From Trichomonas vaginalis G3 (lineage: Eukaryota > Parabasalia > Trichomonadida > Trichomonadidae), in the NCBI RefSeq assembly GCF_026262505.1, contig NC_067206.1:28597896-28661895 (forward strand): a stretch of 64,000 nucleotides of DNA. The letters run 5' to 3'. Shown piece by piece: positions 21,979-31,403 of the stretch (position 1 is its first letter; every line of letters begins with the position of its first letter). A model generated the notes under the pieces. It did not search any database, was not told the origin of the DNA, and saw nothing but the letters and a program-made list of their open reading frames with translations. A program made the position numbers and the translations under genes.

Positions 21979-22508
21979 GTGGCAGATGTGAAGTTAAATT
22001 CACCAACTCAAACAAACAGTCAAAGTGTTGTTGTCAATGTCAAAGACAGAGATGTTGAAGTGGGGAAACCATACGAAGACAAAGATGGTATAACAATTGT
22101 TCCTGTAAAAGAACCAACATATCCTGAAGTTAGCAGACTTAAGTTCTGTTGCAGATATTCGAAACGACTACCAACAACTGAAAGACAAACTTCAAACTCA
22201 GGAGAAGATTTGTCAAGCTTTAAGTATAATGTTAAACTTGGTCGAACACAACCCTGTAAAAGTGAACTCATATGTCATTGCACCTCATGAAGTTTTGAAA
22301 GAACTATTGAAACTTTTGACAGAGGCAGACGATATAAACATCAAAGAAATAGAACCCGACATTAGTTTGCTGTGGTGTTTCATATAATGTCATTGACAAG
22401 ATATACGTTATGAAAGGAGGTGAAACGTTGAACTTAAAGTATAGTTTCCCAGACGTCATAAAAATATTTGACGACCACAACATTTCATTAAAATTATTTG
22501 CTAAGTAA
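21979..22508 (+). pseudogene. Element 1: remnant of an unknown gene between capsid and penton-like genes
   Basis: A 103-residue stretch starts MADVKLNSPTQTNSQSVVV and coherent + strand coding continues in pieces to the TAA at 22506-22508, which touches the next ATG. Broken in a few places. The place between the two capsid genes suggests a virion role, but no domain is recognised. Confidence 0.45.
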
Positions 22509-23306
22509 ATGGCAGAAGATATAATGGTTTATACTATTACGACTAAAAACCCTGAGTCATATAATTCTATAACAACAAACTTACAAAGTCCTCAAGGACG
22601 ATATTGTAAACTAACCTTAAACACAATGACGACTAAAGCCTGTTTTGCTCTTTTGACACCAGAAGACTTTATTGTTGTGAATGGTAAAAAATACTCCTTT
22701 GAAGATACTTACTCAGATATACCACCAACAGGTTTTGTTGACTTATTTAATACTTTAAGGACGGGGTAACATGTGCTGCAACTAGAGCAGGTTTCATTAT
22801 GTTTGGATGTCCGACTGAGTTTACTATAAACGATATGAGCTATAATACAAAACTTATTTCTGGTTTTTACTACCAACAGTTTCCTATAACAGGAAAAGGT
22901 GTCATACAAGGAATGTCTATTCCATTGACATTAAGCACACCAATCTTATATATTGTTTCAAACTTAGGTTCAAAGTGTTATTCGAATGTCGACAGAAACT
23001 ATTATGACCAAAAGATACTTATGCGTATAAACAATACTTTCCTCTGCTGGTTTGCCTATTGTTCATTCGAATGCAGAATTTTCAACCTTAGTGAACTCAA
23101 ACACTTTGGCAAGTATAACGTTGACATTAGTTGACGCAAACTTTGTTCCTGTAAAACTTTTATGTCCTATGTATTTGTCAATGACGGCAGAAAGTTTCGA
23201 ATTGGAAGATGCAACTGGTGAAAGTATTGTATTACAAGAACAACTTCAACAACAAATAGCTCAAGAACAACAAATGCAACAAATGCAACAACAAAGTCAA
23301 GAATAA
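22509..23306 (+). pseudogene. Element 1: penton-like minor capsid protein
   Basis: Three overlapping or adjacent open stretches cover about 265 residues; broken about two or three times. Beta-rich text (PILYIVSNLGSKCYS, then a SITLTLVDANFVPVKLLCP ending) resembles the C-terminal jelly roll of Polinton penton proteins, and the same ending style recurs in the element 4 gene at 58969. A Gln-rich tail follows. Placement just after the major capsid gene supports the call; a structure prediction of each open stretch as it stands would decide it. Confidence 0.45.
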
Positions 23307-23337
23307 AAAAAAATATTTTTTTTATTTTTATAAAAAT

Positions 23338-24570
23338 GTACAGAATAGATGTTTCAGATTTTTATGACTTCCAAGCATTCAGAAATATGTGTCCATTTAG
23401 AGACTATAACAAAGCAGTCGAGAATTTGAAACGTTTAGTCATTTATGTCGACTCTGCCCCAGAATGTTATGTCATGAAAAATGGGATGTAGTCTTTAACA
23501 AACCTAAAGCGACAATAGTTTCAGAACAAGAATGTAGACAGAAACTTAAGAAAATAAAAGTCGTACAAGTTGGAATGAAGATGTTAGATGCTTGGGATAT
23601 CTTATTGTCAAAGTTAGAAGATTTTTCAGTTCGAGGTATAAAGTTCTATACACCTTCTCCAAACTTCTATTCTATCTTCACTGGATATAAATACGAACAA
23701 GTAGAATGGAAAGAAAATATTATAGAAGCTTGGTTAGACCATGTCAAAGAAATTATATGCAATGGAAACGAAAGAGTCTATGAGTATATCTTATGTTGGT
23801 TTGCAAACATCTTACAACATCCAAGTGCTAAAAATGAAACTGCTCTCATTATAATTGGAAAACAAGGAACTGGTAAGAATACTTTCTTTACAGATATCTT
23901 ATGCAAACTGTTAGAAGGCTATTCGAACCCGAATATGACAAACTTAGAAAACATCTGTGGCAAGTTTAACTCCTCAATAGAGAATATGAAACTTATAGTA
24001 TGTAACGAACTTCAAAGTATAGATACAACAAAAGTTTTGAACTCAGATGCTTTGAAGAGTCTTATAACAGACAAAGTTGGAGTTGTTGAAAGAAAATATA
24101 AAGACCAAAGAGTTTGTGAAAATGTTGCAAACTTCATTATGGTTTCAAACAATTCTGTTCCGATGAAGTTAGAAAGTTCTGACAGAAGATATGTAGTTGT
24201 CAGAACGTCAGATTCTCATATGCAAGATACAGAATATTTTGACGACTTAGCAGAAACTTTGACATCTGACTTTTACAACCACTTGTTCTCATATTTTATG
24301 ACATTAGATATTTCAAAGTTCAATCCAAGACAAATTCCACATACCGAAGAGAGACAAACATTGTTAGAAGCAAACAAGAGTGTATATGAACTGTTCATAG
24401 ATGAAACTGACTTTGAGTGTTTAGATGAAAGGTCATTGTACGATTCGTATAAACAATATTGTCAAGAATATGGTTATATGACAGCGTCTAAACGAACATT
24501 CTTGGCAAATGTCAAAAGTCTTTTAGACGTACAGAATGGTGTATATACAAAGAAAAATTTTTATGAGTAA
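23338..24570 (+). CDS. Element 1: superfamily 3 / D5-like replicative helicase
   Basis: The long open stretch 23464-24570 (368 residues) has IIGKQGTGKNTFF (Walker A, ~residues 126-134), LIVCNEL (Walker B), and NFIMVSNNS-RRYVV (motif C with sensor Asn and arginine finger), the signature of SF3 helicases of the D5/primase-helicase group that unwind viral and Polinton DNA. A short upstream piece from 23338 (MYRIDVSDFYDFQAF) belongs to the same gene; it is broken about once. The C-terminal winged-helix-like region (SLYDSYKQYCQEYGYMTASK) is typical of the D5 group. Confidence 0.75.
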
Positions 24571-24606
24571 ATTTTTAAAAAAATATTTTTTTATCCGATA
24601 GAAAAG

Positions 24607-25026
24607 ATGGCAAAATTCATCTCAGTAAACAAGTACATGTCAGGACTTAAAGAAGAACTAGACCCATTCACATATTTGAATGTTTACTTCTACCATTTTG
24701 AAAAGTCTTCATTCAGCAAAGTTTGGAACATCGAACCAGTTAAGTTTGCTATTGTGACTAAAAATGGTGCGAAATTTGAAGACTTAGACATAGAAGGTTT
24801 GTTAGCAGTCAAAGAAAGTTTTGACAGAAGGTTTTCAAACCTTAAAGAAGGCAAAGCATACAAACTTGTTATACCTTATGAACCAAAGAAGACAGACGAC
24901 TATGAATATTATGAGTCTAAAGTTGTAGAAGTTCAAGGTAAATTGGGTAAAAAGATTTTAGAGTCTAAGCCAGTGTTTACTCCTAAAGAGGAAGAGAACA
25001 TTGACATTGACCCAGAAATGTTCTAA
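24607..25026 (+). CDS. Element 1: unknown 139-residue protein
   Basis: Open frame MAKFISVNKYMSGLKEELDP onward with a charged, acidic C-terminus (EEENIDIDPEMF). It looks like an OB-fold-sized protein and follows the helicase on the same strand, so a single-strand DNA binding role is possible but unsupported by motif. The ATG follows TTTTTTATCCGATAGAAAAG, an element-type AT box. The stop is in CTAAAA. Confidence 0.6.
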   Translation: MAKFISVNKYMSGLKEELDPFTYLNVYFYHFEKSSFSKVWNIEPVKFAIVTKNGAKFEDLDIEGLLAVKESFDRRFSNLKEGKAYKLVIPYEPKKTDDYEYYESKVVEVQGKLGKKILESKPVFTPKEEENIDIDPEMF

Positions 25027-25042
25027 AAATAAAATTTTATTT

Positions 25043-25495
25043 TTACATGTCAAATTTCTTTTTCTCTGGAACTGGTTCAGGTTCTTTCTTCTCTTCTTCT
25101 ACTTTCTTTTCTTTCTTTTCTTTCTTCTTCTTTTCTGGTGGAGTTATGTCAAATTTGGCGCAACTATATTTATGTAAAAGTTCTTTGTCCTTTAATAGCT
25201 CTTCTATTCTGTTTTCTATTTCATCTTCAAGAACAGCGCATGTGTCTTCTTTGCATTCTAAGAACTTTTGTTGGACTTCATCTTTCCAATCGGCGTCATC
25301 TCTGTCAACAAGTCTGTCATTGACAAATTTTAAGACTGCTCTGCTTAATGTTTTATGGTTCTTGTCATATTCCCAGAAACAGAACTTTAGAACAAATTCA
25401 CCTTTCTTGTTTACACTATGTAAGATTTTATGGTCGACAGATGTTTTGCTGTCGAAAAGCTTGTCTCGAATATAGATAGCGAAATCGCTAGACAT
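25043..25495 (-). CDS. Element 1: unknown 150-residue charged protein
   Basis: A whole open frame, MSSDFAIYIRDKLFDSKTSV onward, ending in a Lys/Glu/Pro-rich tail (EKKKKEKKEKKVEEEKKEPE). The N-terminal 100 residues look folded (FVLKFCFWEYDKNHKTLSRA). It converges on the 139-residue gene with 16 bp between the stops and diverges from the ATPase gene with a 36-bp gap. No family recognised. Confidence 0.6.
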   Translation of the reverse strand: MSSDFAIYIRDKLFDSKTSVDHKILHSVNKKGEFVLKFCFWEYDKNHKTLSRAVLKFVNDRLVDRDDADWKDEVQQKFLECKEDTCAVLEDEIENRIEELLKDKELLHKYSCAKFDITPPEKKKKEKKEKKVEEEKKEPEPVPEKKKFDM

Positions 25496-25531
25496 TTTCT
25501 AAAAGATAAAAATTTTAATTTTTCTAAAAAT
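25496..25531. promoter_or_regulatory. Divergent promoter region, 36 bp
   Basis: Lies between the starts at 25495 (-) and 25532 (+). It holds AAAAGATAAAAATTTT and TTTTTCTAAAAAT next to the two ATGs. Confidence 0.5.
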
Positions 25532-26407
25532 ATGTTAGAAAAAAAGTTTGCTGACATTGACAAGAAATTTGAGAATGTTTTAAACAAGAACAAGAGGAAG
25601 TTAGAAAATGCTCAGATAAAACCCATACATGACAAGTTCTTATTTGCTCAGAATGGTATAACAGGTCTAATTGCACCACCTGGGTCGGGTAAGACTTTCA
25701 CTTATCTTAAAATGGCTGCACAACAACAAGAACTAGATGAGAAGAACCCATTCTATGAGTTAGTTGTCATTTGTAGTACTTCTGGTCAATTTGACCAAAC
25801 CGTCAATTCGTTCAAAGATATTATAAAGAAGTCTAAGTTAGTATGTATAAAAGACTCTGAGTTGTTAGATTGGATAAAGAAGTACCAAAGAAGAGTTTTG
25901 AAGTATAATGCTATAAATGAGTATATAAATTCTAAGTTTAAAGACCCTAATGAGGAAATGCAGAGAATATTAGAGAAGAAACACTTCAGAAACAAACAGA
26001 AAGAGATAGAATACATTTCGAAGAAATTGCAATCTTACGATTGGAAGACTTACCCTCATAGATGTCTTCTTATCTTAGATGACTTTGCTTCTCATCCTTT
26101 GTTAAAGAACAGAGAACAAGACATGTGTCGAATTCTTAAGAAGCTCAGACACTTTAACATCTCAGTTGTCATTTGTGTACAGACAGCAAAGAGTTTAAGT
26201 AAGGATGTTAAAAGAATACTTACTGACATTATACTTTTCCCCGGATTGTCCGAAGACGATTTCATGGAACTTATGAAAGAGTCCATGGCAGGTAAGTTTG
26301 ACAGACATGAACTATGGGAGAAGTACAAAGTCATACAAGACCCTCATACTTCTTTCAGAATTCATATCTACGCAAACAAAGTTCAAATTGTAAAAAGTCA
26401 AGCTTGA
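25532..26407 (+). CDS. Element 1: A32-type genome-packaging ATPase (FtsK/HerA group)
   Basis: A 291-residue protein that should drive DNA into the capsid. Walker A is APPGSGKTFTY (about residues 52-60), Walker B is CLLILDDFAS (about 178-186), and FNISVVICVQTAKSL carries the sensor region, the A32/HerA order. The frame is open further upstream, but the ATG at 25532 is chosen because it lies clear of the divergent gene and is preceded by an AT box. Its element 4 counterpart (61008-61895) is similar in motif order but clearly different in sequence. Confidence 0.85.
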   Translation: MLEKKFADIDKKFENVLNKNKRKLENAQIKPIHDKFLFAQNGITGLIAPPGSGKTFTYLKMAAQQQELDEKNPFYELVVICSTSGQFDQTVNSFKDIIKKSKLVCIKDSELLDWIKKYQRRVLKYNAINEYINSKFKDPNEEMQRILEKKHFRNKQKEIEYISKKLQSYDWKTYPHRCLLILDDFASHPLLKNREQDMCRILKKLRHFNISVVICVQTAKSLSKDVKRILTDIILFPGLSEDDFMELMKESMAGKFDRHELWEKYKVIQDPHTSFRIHIYANKVQIVKSQA

Positions 26408-26462
26408 AAAATAAAGAGTTCATTTACTCTACTTGTTTGAAGTTGTCAAAATACTCTGTTAT

Positions 26463-26645
26463 TTTTCACGATTTTCATGAGTTTTAGGCGACCCAGAAAA
26501 AAGTCGGTCTCGCTGTTCTTCACTGTTTTCATAGAGTTTTGGCGACTACGTTTTTTTACGTACTCGCTGTTCTTCACTGTTTTCATAGAGTTTTGGCGAC
26601 TAAGTTTTTTTACCTACTCGCTGTTCTTCATGATTTTCGTACGGA
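26463..26645 (+). repeat. 54-bp tandem repeat, about three units
   Basis: Units beginning CTCGCTGTTCTTCACTG start at 26509, 26563 and 26617, each containing TTTTGGCGACTA; a partial unit precedes them. It lies after the ATPase gene. Short open frames over it are shadows. Confidence 0.85.
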
Positions 26646-26736
26646 ATCTCTTCTCTCGGTTTTCCGAGGGAAGCAAGCATATGAGGAAATTCATGAAATT
26701 TGGTCATTTTTCAGCAAAAATAATGTTTAGGTGAAG

Positions 26737-26752
26737 AGGTGAGATCTCACCT
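26737..26752. repeat. Palindromic module, copy 1
   Basis: Perfect 16-bp palindrome AGGTGAGATCTCACCT inside a ~100-bp module (GGAAATTCATGAAATTT side to the left, TTTTCTCACCT runs to the right). Confidence 0.9.
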
Positions 26753-26819
26753 GTTTTCTCACCTAATTTTTCACCTCTTTTTTTTTCACAACCGTTTTAC
26801 ATGGTAAGCGTTATTTTTA

Positions 26820-27130
26820 CATTATGACACGAAGTGAAGGTTGACACTTCGTCAAAAAAATCCCTGAAATCATATCTTACATACAAAATAAAAAAATAAA
26901 ATGACACTTTTTCATTAGATAACTGTTATTTTTTGACGAAGTGAAGGTTGACACTTCGTCAAAAAAATCCCTGAAATCATATCTTACATACAAAAAATAC
27001 AAAAAAATGACACTTTTTCAATTAGATAACTGTTATTTTTTGACGAAGTGAAGGTTGACACTTCGTCAAAAAAAATCCCTGAAATCATATCTTACATACA
27101 AAAAATACAAAAAAATGACACTAACTTTAT
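26820..27130 (+). repeat. ~108-bp hairpin repeat, three copies
   Basis: Each copy holds TGACGAAGTG-AAGGTT-GACACTTCGTCA, a ~10-bp stem with a short loop, followed by AATCCCTGAAATCAT, CTTACATACAAAA and ATGACACTTTTTCATTAG. Hairpins are near 26825-26854, 26934-26961 and 27042-27069. Confidence 0.9.
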
Positions 27131-27139
27131 TTTCTATCT

Positions 27140-27774
27140 TTCACAAAAGACCAAAAATAAACGCTTTACATGTATTTTTCAGCAACTTCGTCAAATAATT
27201 TTATAGCTTTATCTATCTCATCTACTTCAAACGTTTCTTTACCTTTTATGGAGCACCATATATTTTCTCAAACTTTTCAAGTAGTTCTGTTTCTGCAGCT
27301 CTCATATCATTACAAAACACAACCTTGACTCTATTGACTGTACTGTCATATTTGAGTTATATATATATGTTCTTCCTATCTTATATCTCTTTGTATTGAA
27401 GTCCTTCGGTTTCTGAACGATGTAAAGTAAGCCTTCACTGCAACGTTCCGTATCGAATGAACCATATGTTATGAAGTTATATCCAACAACTAGGTCTAAC
27501 CATAACAAAAACTATTGGTATAAGACTTTTGTCTATAAGATATGCTCTTGTTCCATGAAATGCTACTGATATCATAAGCTCAGGATTTCTTGTCAAAAAT
27601 TTCTGAGTTGAAGCATTTCTAACCCAGTCCTTCGGTTTCTTTCCAAATGGAGATATAATGTCTGACAAAGAATATTTGTTGTATTTCTTTGAGTATCTTA
27701 CGTTTAAATCACCTATTCTAACCAATTTGGTGTCATTGTCTATTTTTAACTGTTTCAAACTCAATGTTTGTCAT
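27140..27774 (-). pseudogene. Element 1: KilA-N / T5orf172 protein gene
   Basis: The N-terminal part reads as a KilA-N DNA-binding domain (YSLSDIISPFGKKPKDWVRN, then STQKFL), the C-terminal part as a T5orf172 (GIY-YIG-like) domain (GLLYIVQKPKDFNTKRYKIG). This pairing is common in large DNA viruses and phages. The gene is broken two or three times. It is bounded on both sides by copies of the palindromic module, which makes it look like a movable cassette. The original job is probably regulation through DNA binding. Confidence 0.65.
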
Positions 27775-27893
27775 TTCTGTTCTTACATACAAAATAAAAA
27801 AATAAATAAAAATAAAACTAACTTTATTTTTTCTGTCTTAAGGAAATTCATGAAATTTGGTCATTTTTCAGCAAAAATAATGTTTAGGTGAAG

Positions 27894-27909
27894 AGGTGAG
27901 ATCTCACCT
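27894..27909. repeat. Palindromic module, copy 2
   Basis: AGGTGAGATCTCACCT between the KilA-N gene start and the stop of the 312-residue gene; the surrounding ~100 bp match copy 1. Confidence 0.9.
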
Positions 27910-27939
27910 GTTTTTTCACCTGTTTTCTCACCTGTTTTT

Positions 27940-28878
27940 TCACAAGCGTTTTACATGAATTGTACGATGTATATTTGAAATCCTAAACAGTTTTGTAGCT
28001 TCTATTTCTTCTTTTAGTACATCGAATGTTTTAACAATGCCGAAGGTTTCTTTATATTTCTTCTTGACGTCAGATAGAAGGAAATCGTCAGCAGTTGGAT
28101 AGTTTTTGTTCAGAAATTCTAACATGTCCATTTTATCTTCTGCTGGTTTTTCTGCTTCTTTCTTTAAGTCTGCATAGTCGTTTCTCATACGTTCTATCTC
28201 TTTCACGGAGTAGTTATATCTCCTCATTGCTGCTTTATATTTAGAACATTGCGGGTTCATTTTTGCGTTATACATTGAAATAAAACCAGCTAAAACAACT
28301 AAAGCGTCAATTGCTCTCTTCATCTCAAACATAGCGGGTCTTATTTGTTTGTTCCATACTTTACCTCTTCTATCTTCATCTCTTATCTGCCATACACATT
28401 CAGCAACTAACGAAACAAAGTTGTCGTAGGTCTTAAATTCTTCAGATTTATATATGTCAGAAACATTCTTATATACCATGTCGCAATCTTTGTCCATAAC
28501 CTTATGGTTGCAATGAAATCCTAGAAACTCATAGTTTACCTTTCGTATGAACTTCTTTATTTCTACTGAGTCAGTTGGTTTCACTTCTATTTCATCGAAT
28601 TCAGGAATAGTGAGTTTTTGTTGTTGGATTTCAGGCAATTTGGGTAAATGGTCGATGAGGTCCTGCATTTCATAAAGATACTGTTCATTTGTTTCATCTT
28701 TCGCACTACAGTCTAAATTACATGTTAAAAGTTCTTGCTTTATCTTCTGGATTTCTGTTTCAAAAGTATATGAAGAAGGAGTGAAGCTTTTCATCTCTAC
28801 TAACATAGATGTTGGATTCATGACTAAAGAGTTTGGTGCTGTAGTTGTTTGTATTGCTGTTGTGCCGATTGTTGACAT
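27940..28878 (-). CDS. Element 1: unknown 312-residue protein (module-bounded cassette)
   Basis: Whole open frame. The N-terminal 50 residues are Thr/Ser-rich; then comes a helical body with KLPEIQQQKLTIPEFDEI, DSVEIKKFIRKVNYEFLGFH, VYKNVSDIYKSEEFKTY and a coiled C-terminal part (RMRNDYADLKKEAEKPAEDK). A related copy lies at 52803-53764 in element 4, also next to a KilA-N gene, so the pair travels together. No known domain recognised; the C-terminal half looks similar in style to coiled tails that follow KilA-N-type domains. The start follows an A-rich AAAAAAATAAAA box. Confidence 0.65.
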   Translation of the reverse strand: MSTIGTTAIQTTTAPNSLVMNPTSMLVEMKSFTPSSYTFETEIQKIKQELLTCNLDCSAKDETNEQYLYEMQDLIDHLPKLPEIQQQKLTIPEFDEIEVKPTDSVEIKKFIRKVNYEFLGFHCNHKVMDKDCDMVYKNVSDIYKSEEFKTYDNFVSLVAECVWQIRDEDRRGKVWNKQIRPAMFEMKRAIDALVVLAGFISMYNAKMNPQCSKYKAAMRRYNYSVKEIERMRNDYADLKKEAEKPAEDKMDMLEFLNKNYPTADDFLLSDVKKKYKETFGIVKTFDVLKEEIEATKLFRISNIHRTIHVKRL

Positions 28879-28986
28879 TTTTATTTTTTTTACAAAATAA
28901 AAAAATAAAAAAAATAAAACTAACTTTATTTTTTATTTCGGGAAAATTCATGAAAATTCAAGAGGTGAAAAAAGAGGTGAAAAAAC

Positions 28987-29000
28987 AGGTGAGATCTCAC
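28987..29000. repeat. Palindromic module, copy 3
   Basis: CAGGTGAGATCTCAC upstream of the 312-residue gene; the right half of the palindrome is shortened here. The left ~80 bp (ATTCAAGAGGTGAAAAAAGA) match the other copies. Confidence 0.8.
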
Positions 29001-29039
29001 ATTCTAACATAAACATTATTTTTGGGTCCTTTACACTCA

Positions 29040-29495
29040 TTACGAAGAAGTCTTGACAAAACATTTACGTTCATGTTTGACAAAACATTTACGTTCATGT
29101 TTGACAAAACATTTACGATGAAATCATGACAAAACATTTACGAAGAAGTCTTGACAAAACATGTACGTTCATTACGATGAAGTTTTGACAAAACATTTAC
29201 GAAGAAGTTTTGACAAAACATTTACGATGAAGTCTTGACAAAACATTTACGTTCATGTTTGACAAAACATTTACGAAGAAGTCTTGACAAAGCATGTACG
29301 AAGAAGTTTTGACAAAACATTTACGATGAAATCATGACAAATCATTTACGCTCATTACGATGAAGAAGTCTTGACAAAGCATGTACGTTCATGTTTGACA
29401 AAACATTTACGATGAAATCATGACAAAACATTTACGAAGAAGTCTTGACAAAACATGTACGATGAAGTCTTGACAAAACATTTACGAAGAAGTCA
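29040..29495 (+). repeat. Iteron-like array, about 17 units
   Basis: Core TTGACAAAACATTTACG repeated about 17 times with spacers of 6-18 bp drawn from GAAGAAGTC, ATGAAGTC, ATGAAATCA and TTCATG. All units point the same way. It is not coding and is bounded by module copies 3 and 4. Confidence 0.92.
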
Positions 29496-29532
29496 TGAAA
29501 ATTCAAGAGGGTGAAAAAGCAGGTGAAAAAAC

Positions 29533-29548
29533 AGGTGAGATCTCACCT
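29533..29548. repeat. Palindromic module, copy 4
   Basis: AGGTGAGATCTCACCT at the end of the first iteron block, followed by TCTTCACCTAAAC as in copies 5 and 6. Confidence 0.9.
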
Positions 29549-29554
29549 CTTCAC

Positions 29555-29745
29555 CTAAACATTATTTTTGCTGAATTCAGCAACAAAATGAACGAGGTCA
29601 GGATGTATGTAAATACATTTGAATTCATTCATAACACCCTTAGTAAGCTCATAAAATGCTTGTTTTGAGGTCGAGCCACTTTTGGCTCCACCGTATTCTT
29701 TCAACCAAAACTCAAGAATTTCCTGCATGAATTTTGTATAAAAAA
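29555..29745 (-). pseudogene. Element 1: KilA-N gene fragment
   Basis: Minus-strand text (QEILEFWLKEYGGAKSG, AFYELTKGVMNEFKCIYIHP) matches the middle of the KilA-N gene of element 4 at about 54270-54420. It sits between the two iteron blocks. Confidence 0.6.
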
Positions 29746-29775
29746 GCAACCGTCGGAATTCAGACTGTTGCTATA

Positions 29776-29912
29776 TTCTTCACAAAACATTTACGCTCAT
29801 TACGATGAAGAAGTCTTGACAAAACATGTACGATGAAGTCATGACAAAACATATACGAAGAAGTCTTGACAAAACATTTACGATGAAATCATGACAAAAC
29901 ATTTACCCGACA
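29776..29912 (+). repeat. Iteron-like array, second block, about five units
   Basis: Same core (TGACAAAACATTTACG with spacers GATGAAGTC, GAAGAAGTC) as the first block, same direction, ending in ACCCGACATTCTCG. Confidence 0.9.
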
Positions 29913-29929
29913 TTCTCGTCAAATACAAA

Positions 29930-30140
29930 AAAAATGACACTTTTTCATTAGATAACTGTTATTTTTTGACGAAGTGAAGGTTGACACTTCGTCAAAAAAA
30001 ATCCCTGAAATCATGTCTTTACATTACAAAAAAATACAAAAAAATGACACTTTTTCATTAGATAACTGTTATTTTTTGACGAAGTGAAGGTTGACACTTC
30101 GTCAAAAAAATCCCTGAAATCATGTCTTTACATACAAAAA
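29930..30140 (+). repeat. ~110-bp hairpin repeat, two copies
   Basis: The same unit as at 26820-27130, with hairpins at 29968-29995 and 30078-30105. The two blocks therefore flank the KilA-N / 312-residue / iteron region. Confidence 0.9.
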
Positions 30141-30235
30141 AATACAAAATAAATAAAATAAAACTAAATTATATTTTTTCTATCTTAAGGAAATTCATGA
30201 AAAATTCAAGAGGGTGAAAAAGCAGGTGAAAAAAC

Positions 30236-30251
30236 AGGTGAGATCTCACCT
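30236..30251. repeat. Palindromic module, copy 5
   Basis: AGGTGAGATCTCACCT, preceded by GGAAATTCATGAAAAATTCA and followed by CTTCACCTAAATTATATTTT. Confidence 0.9.
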
Positions 30252-30254
30252 CTT

Positions 30255-30815
30255 CACCTAAATTATATTTTTGGTCCGGGAACAACTTTCTCTCAATTGG
30301 AGCTGTAGCATACTCTTTGCGTAAACGGTTCAGACCTTCTTCGAACTCTTGGTCTCTCTTCGATTTGGATTGAGATTGGAATTGCTGGGGTGGAGCTTGC
30401 TGGAACATCCAAGGGTGGGGAAGTAAGGCATAGGCAGAGGAGGGTAGTTCGGGAAGCCTTGTGGTGGGTAGTAACCTTGAGGTGGAAATTGGTAGTAATT
30501 TGGTGGAGGTACTTGCTGGAACTGAGGTTGCTGAGGAGACTGTTGTGGTTCTTTAGGTTCATCTGGTTTGGGAATGGACTGGGTTGGTGGGACGTGGGAC
30601 ATTCGTTTGTGTCCTGTCGGAAGGAAGAACTTTTCCTGTCGGAAGGAAGAACTTTTCCTGTCGGAAGGAAGAACTTTTCCTGTCGGAAGGAAGAACTTTT
30701 CCTGTCGGAAGGAAGAACTTTTCCTGTCGGAAGGAAATTTTTTTCCTGTCGGAAGGAAAATTTTTTCCTGTTGGAAGGAAAAACTTTTTCTGAAGTTCGA
30801 CCAAAAAGTTCTCAA
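30255..30815 (-). pseudogene. Element 1: Pro/Gln/Tyr-rich protein gene remnant
   Basis: Minus-strand frames read VPPTQSIPKPDEPKEPQQSP, YYQFPPQGYYPPQGF and a charged end (DQEFEEGLNRLRKEYATAP). The 5' part is built from the 22-bp repeat. Broken two or three times. Low-complexity, function unknown. Confidence 0.45.
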
Positions 30816-30945
30816 TTTTCGAAAATTTGAATGGTTTACGGACGGACAACTGGAAGAGTTCTTCCTGTCGTCGGGAAAAATTTTTTCTGTCGGAAGGAAA
30901 ATTTTTTCCAGTTGTCGGGAAAATATTTTCCTGTCGGATGGAAGG
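30613..30945 (+). repeat. 22-bp tandem repeat, about eight units plus degenerate ones
   Basis: Unit CCTGTCGGAAGGAAGAACTT-TT with starts at 30613, 30635, 30657, 30679, 30701 and so on; looser copies continue to 30945. Each unit holds the inverted motif TTCC-TGTC-GGAA. Because the period is not a multiple of three, all frames over it cycle through related peptides and none is convincing. Confidence 0.9.
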
Positions 30946-30975
30946 ACTCGGAATGCCAGAAGGATTTGACGAGGC

Positions 30976-31316
30976 AGTTTACCTAATTTAAATAAACGAC
31001 TGCGTAAAAGACTACTTGCGCAAGGTCATGAAGCCCCAAGGTCAAGTTCACCACTATTTCTGGAAGGGCTGCCTTGAATCTCGAGACTTCGACTGGAATT
31101 CCAATTCAAATACCAGAAAACACTCCTTTCGACGACATAAAGCAAGCAAAGAAAGAAGCTCTTGTTAAGTTCCTAAACAAACGTCCTTGGATACTACTTC
31201 CAAACAGAGAGAGTCCAATTCCACGAATTATACAAATTCTCAGAGCACTGTTCCACTTCTCAGGACAACCGTTCTACATAACCTGTGAAGGCGACATCCA
31301 ACCAGTTCAGTAAACC
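30976..31316 (+). pseudogene. Element 1: unknown gene remnant
   Basis: Ends in a 79-residue open stretch (IPIQIPENTPFDDIKQAKKE, then PIPRIIQILRALFHFSGQ). Coherent coding text but no recognised family; possibly part of a larger lost gene. Confidence 0.35.
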
Positions 31317-31403
31317 TTAACGTTTAACTGCACTTTTTTATGTTTTTTGTGAAAGTGTCAAAAATAAATTGTTTTCATGAGTTTTCTACGATGTTAGAAA
31401 AAA

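Noticed and set aside
25047-25475. 142-residue plus-strand frame rich in Ser/Phe
   Set aside because: It is the shadow of the Lys/Glu-rich minus-strand gene at 25043-25495.
29040-29912. Possible CRISPR array
   Set aside because: The units are separated by short, recurring spacers of 6-18 bp rather than unique ~30-bp spacers, there are no cas genes, and the setting is eukaryotic.
30390-30969. Plus-strand frames over the 22-bp repeats (EGRTFPVGRKNFS-type peptides)
   Set aside because: They are cyclic readings of the repeat in several frames with no conserved start or domain.
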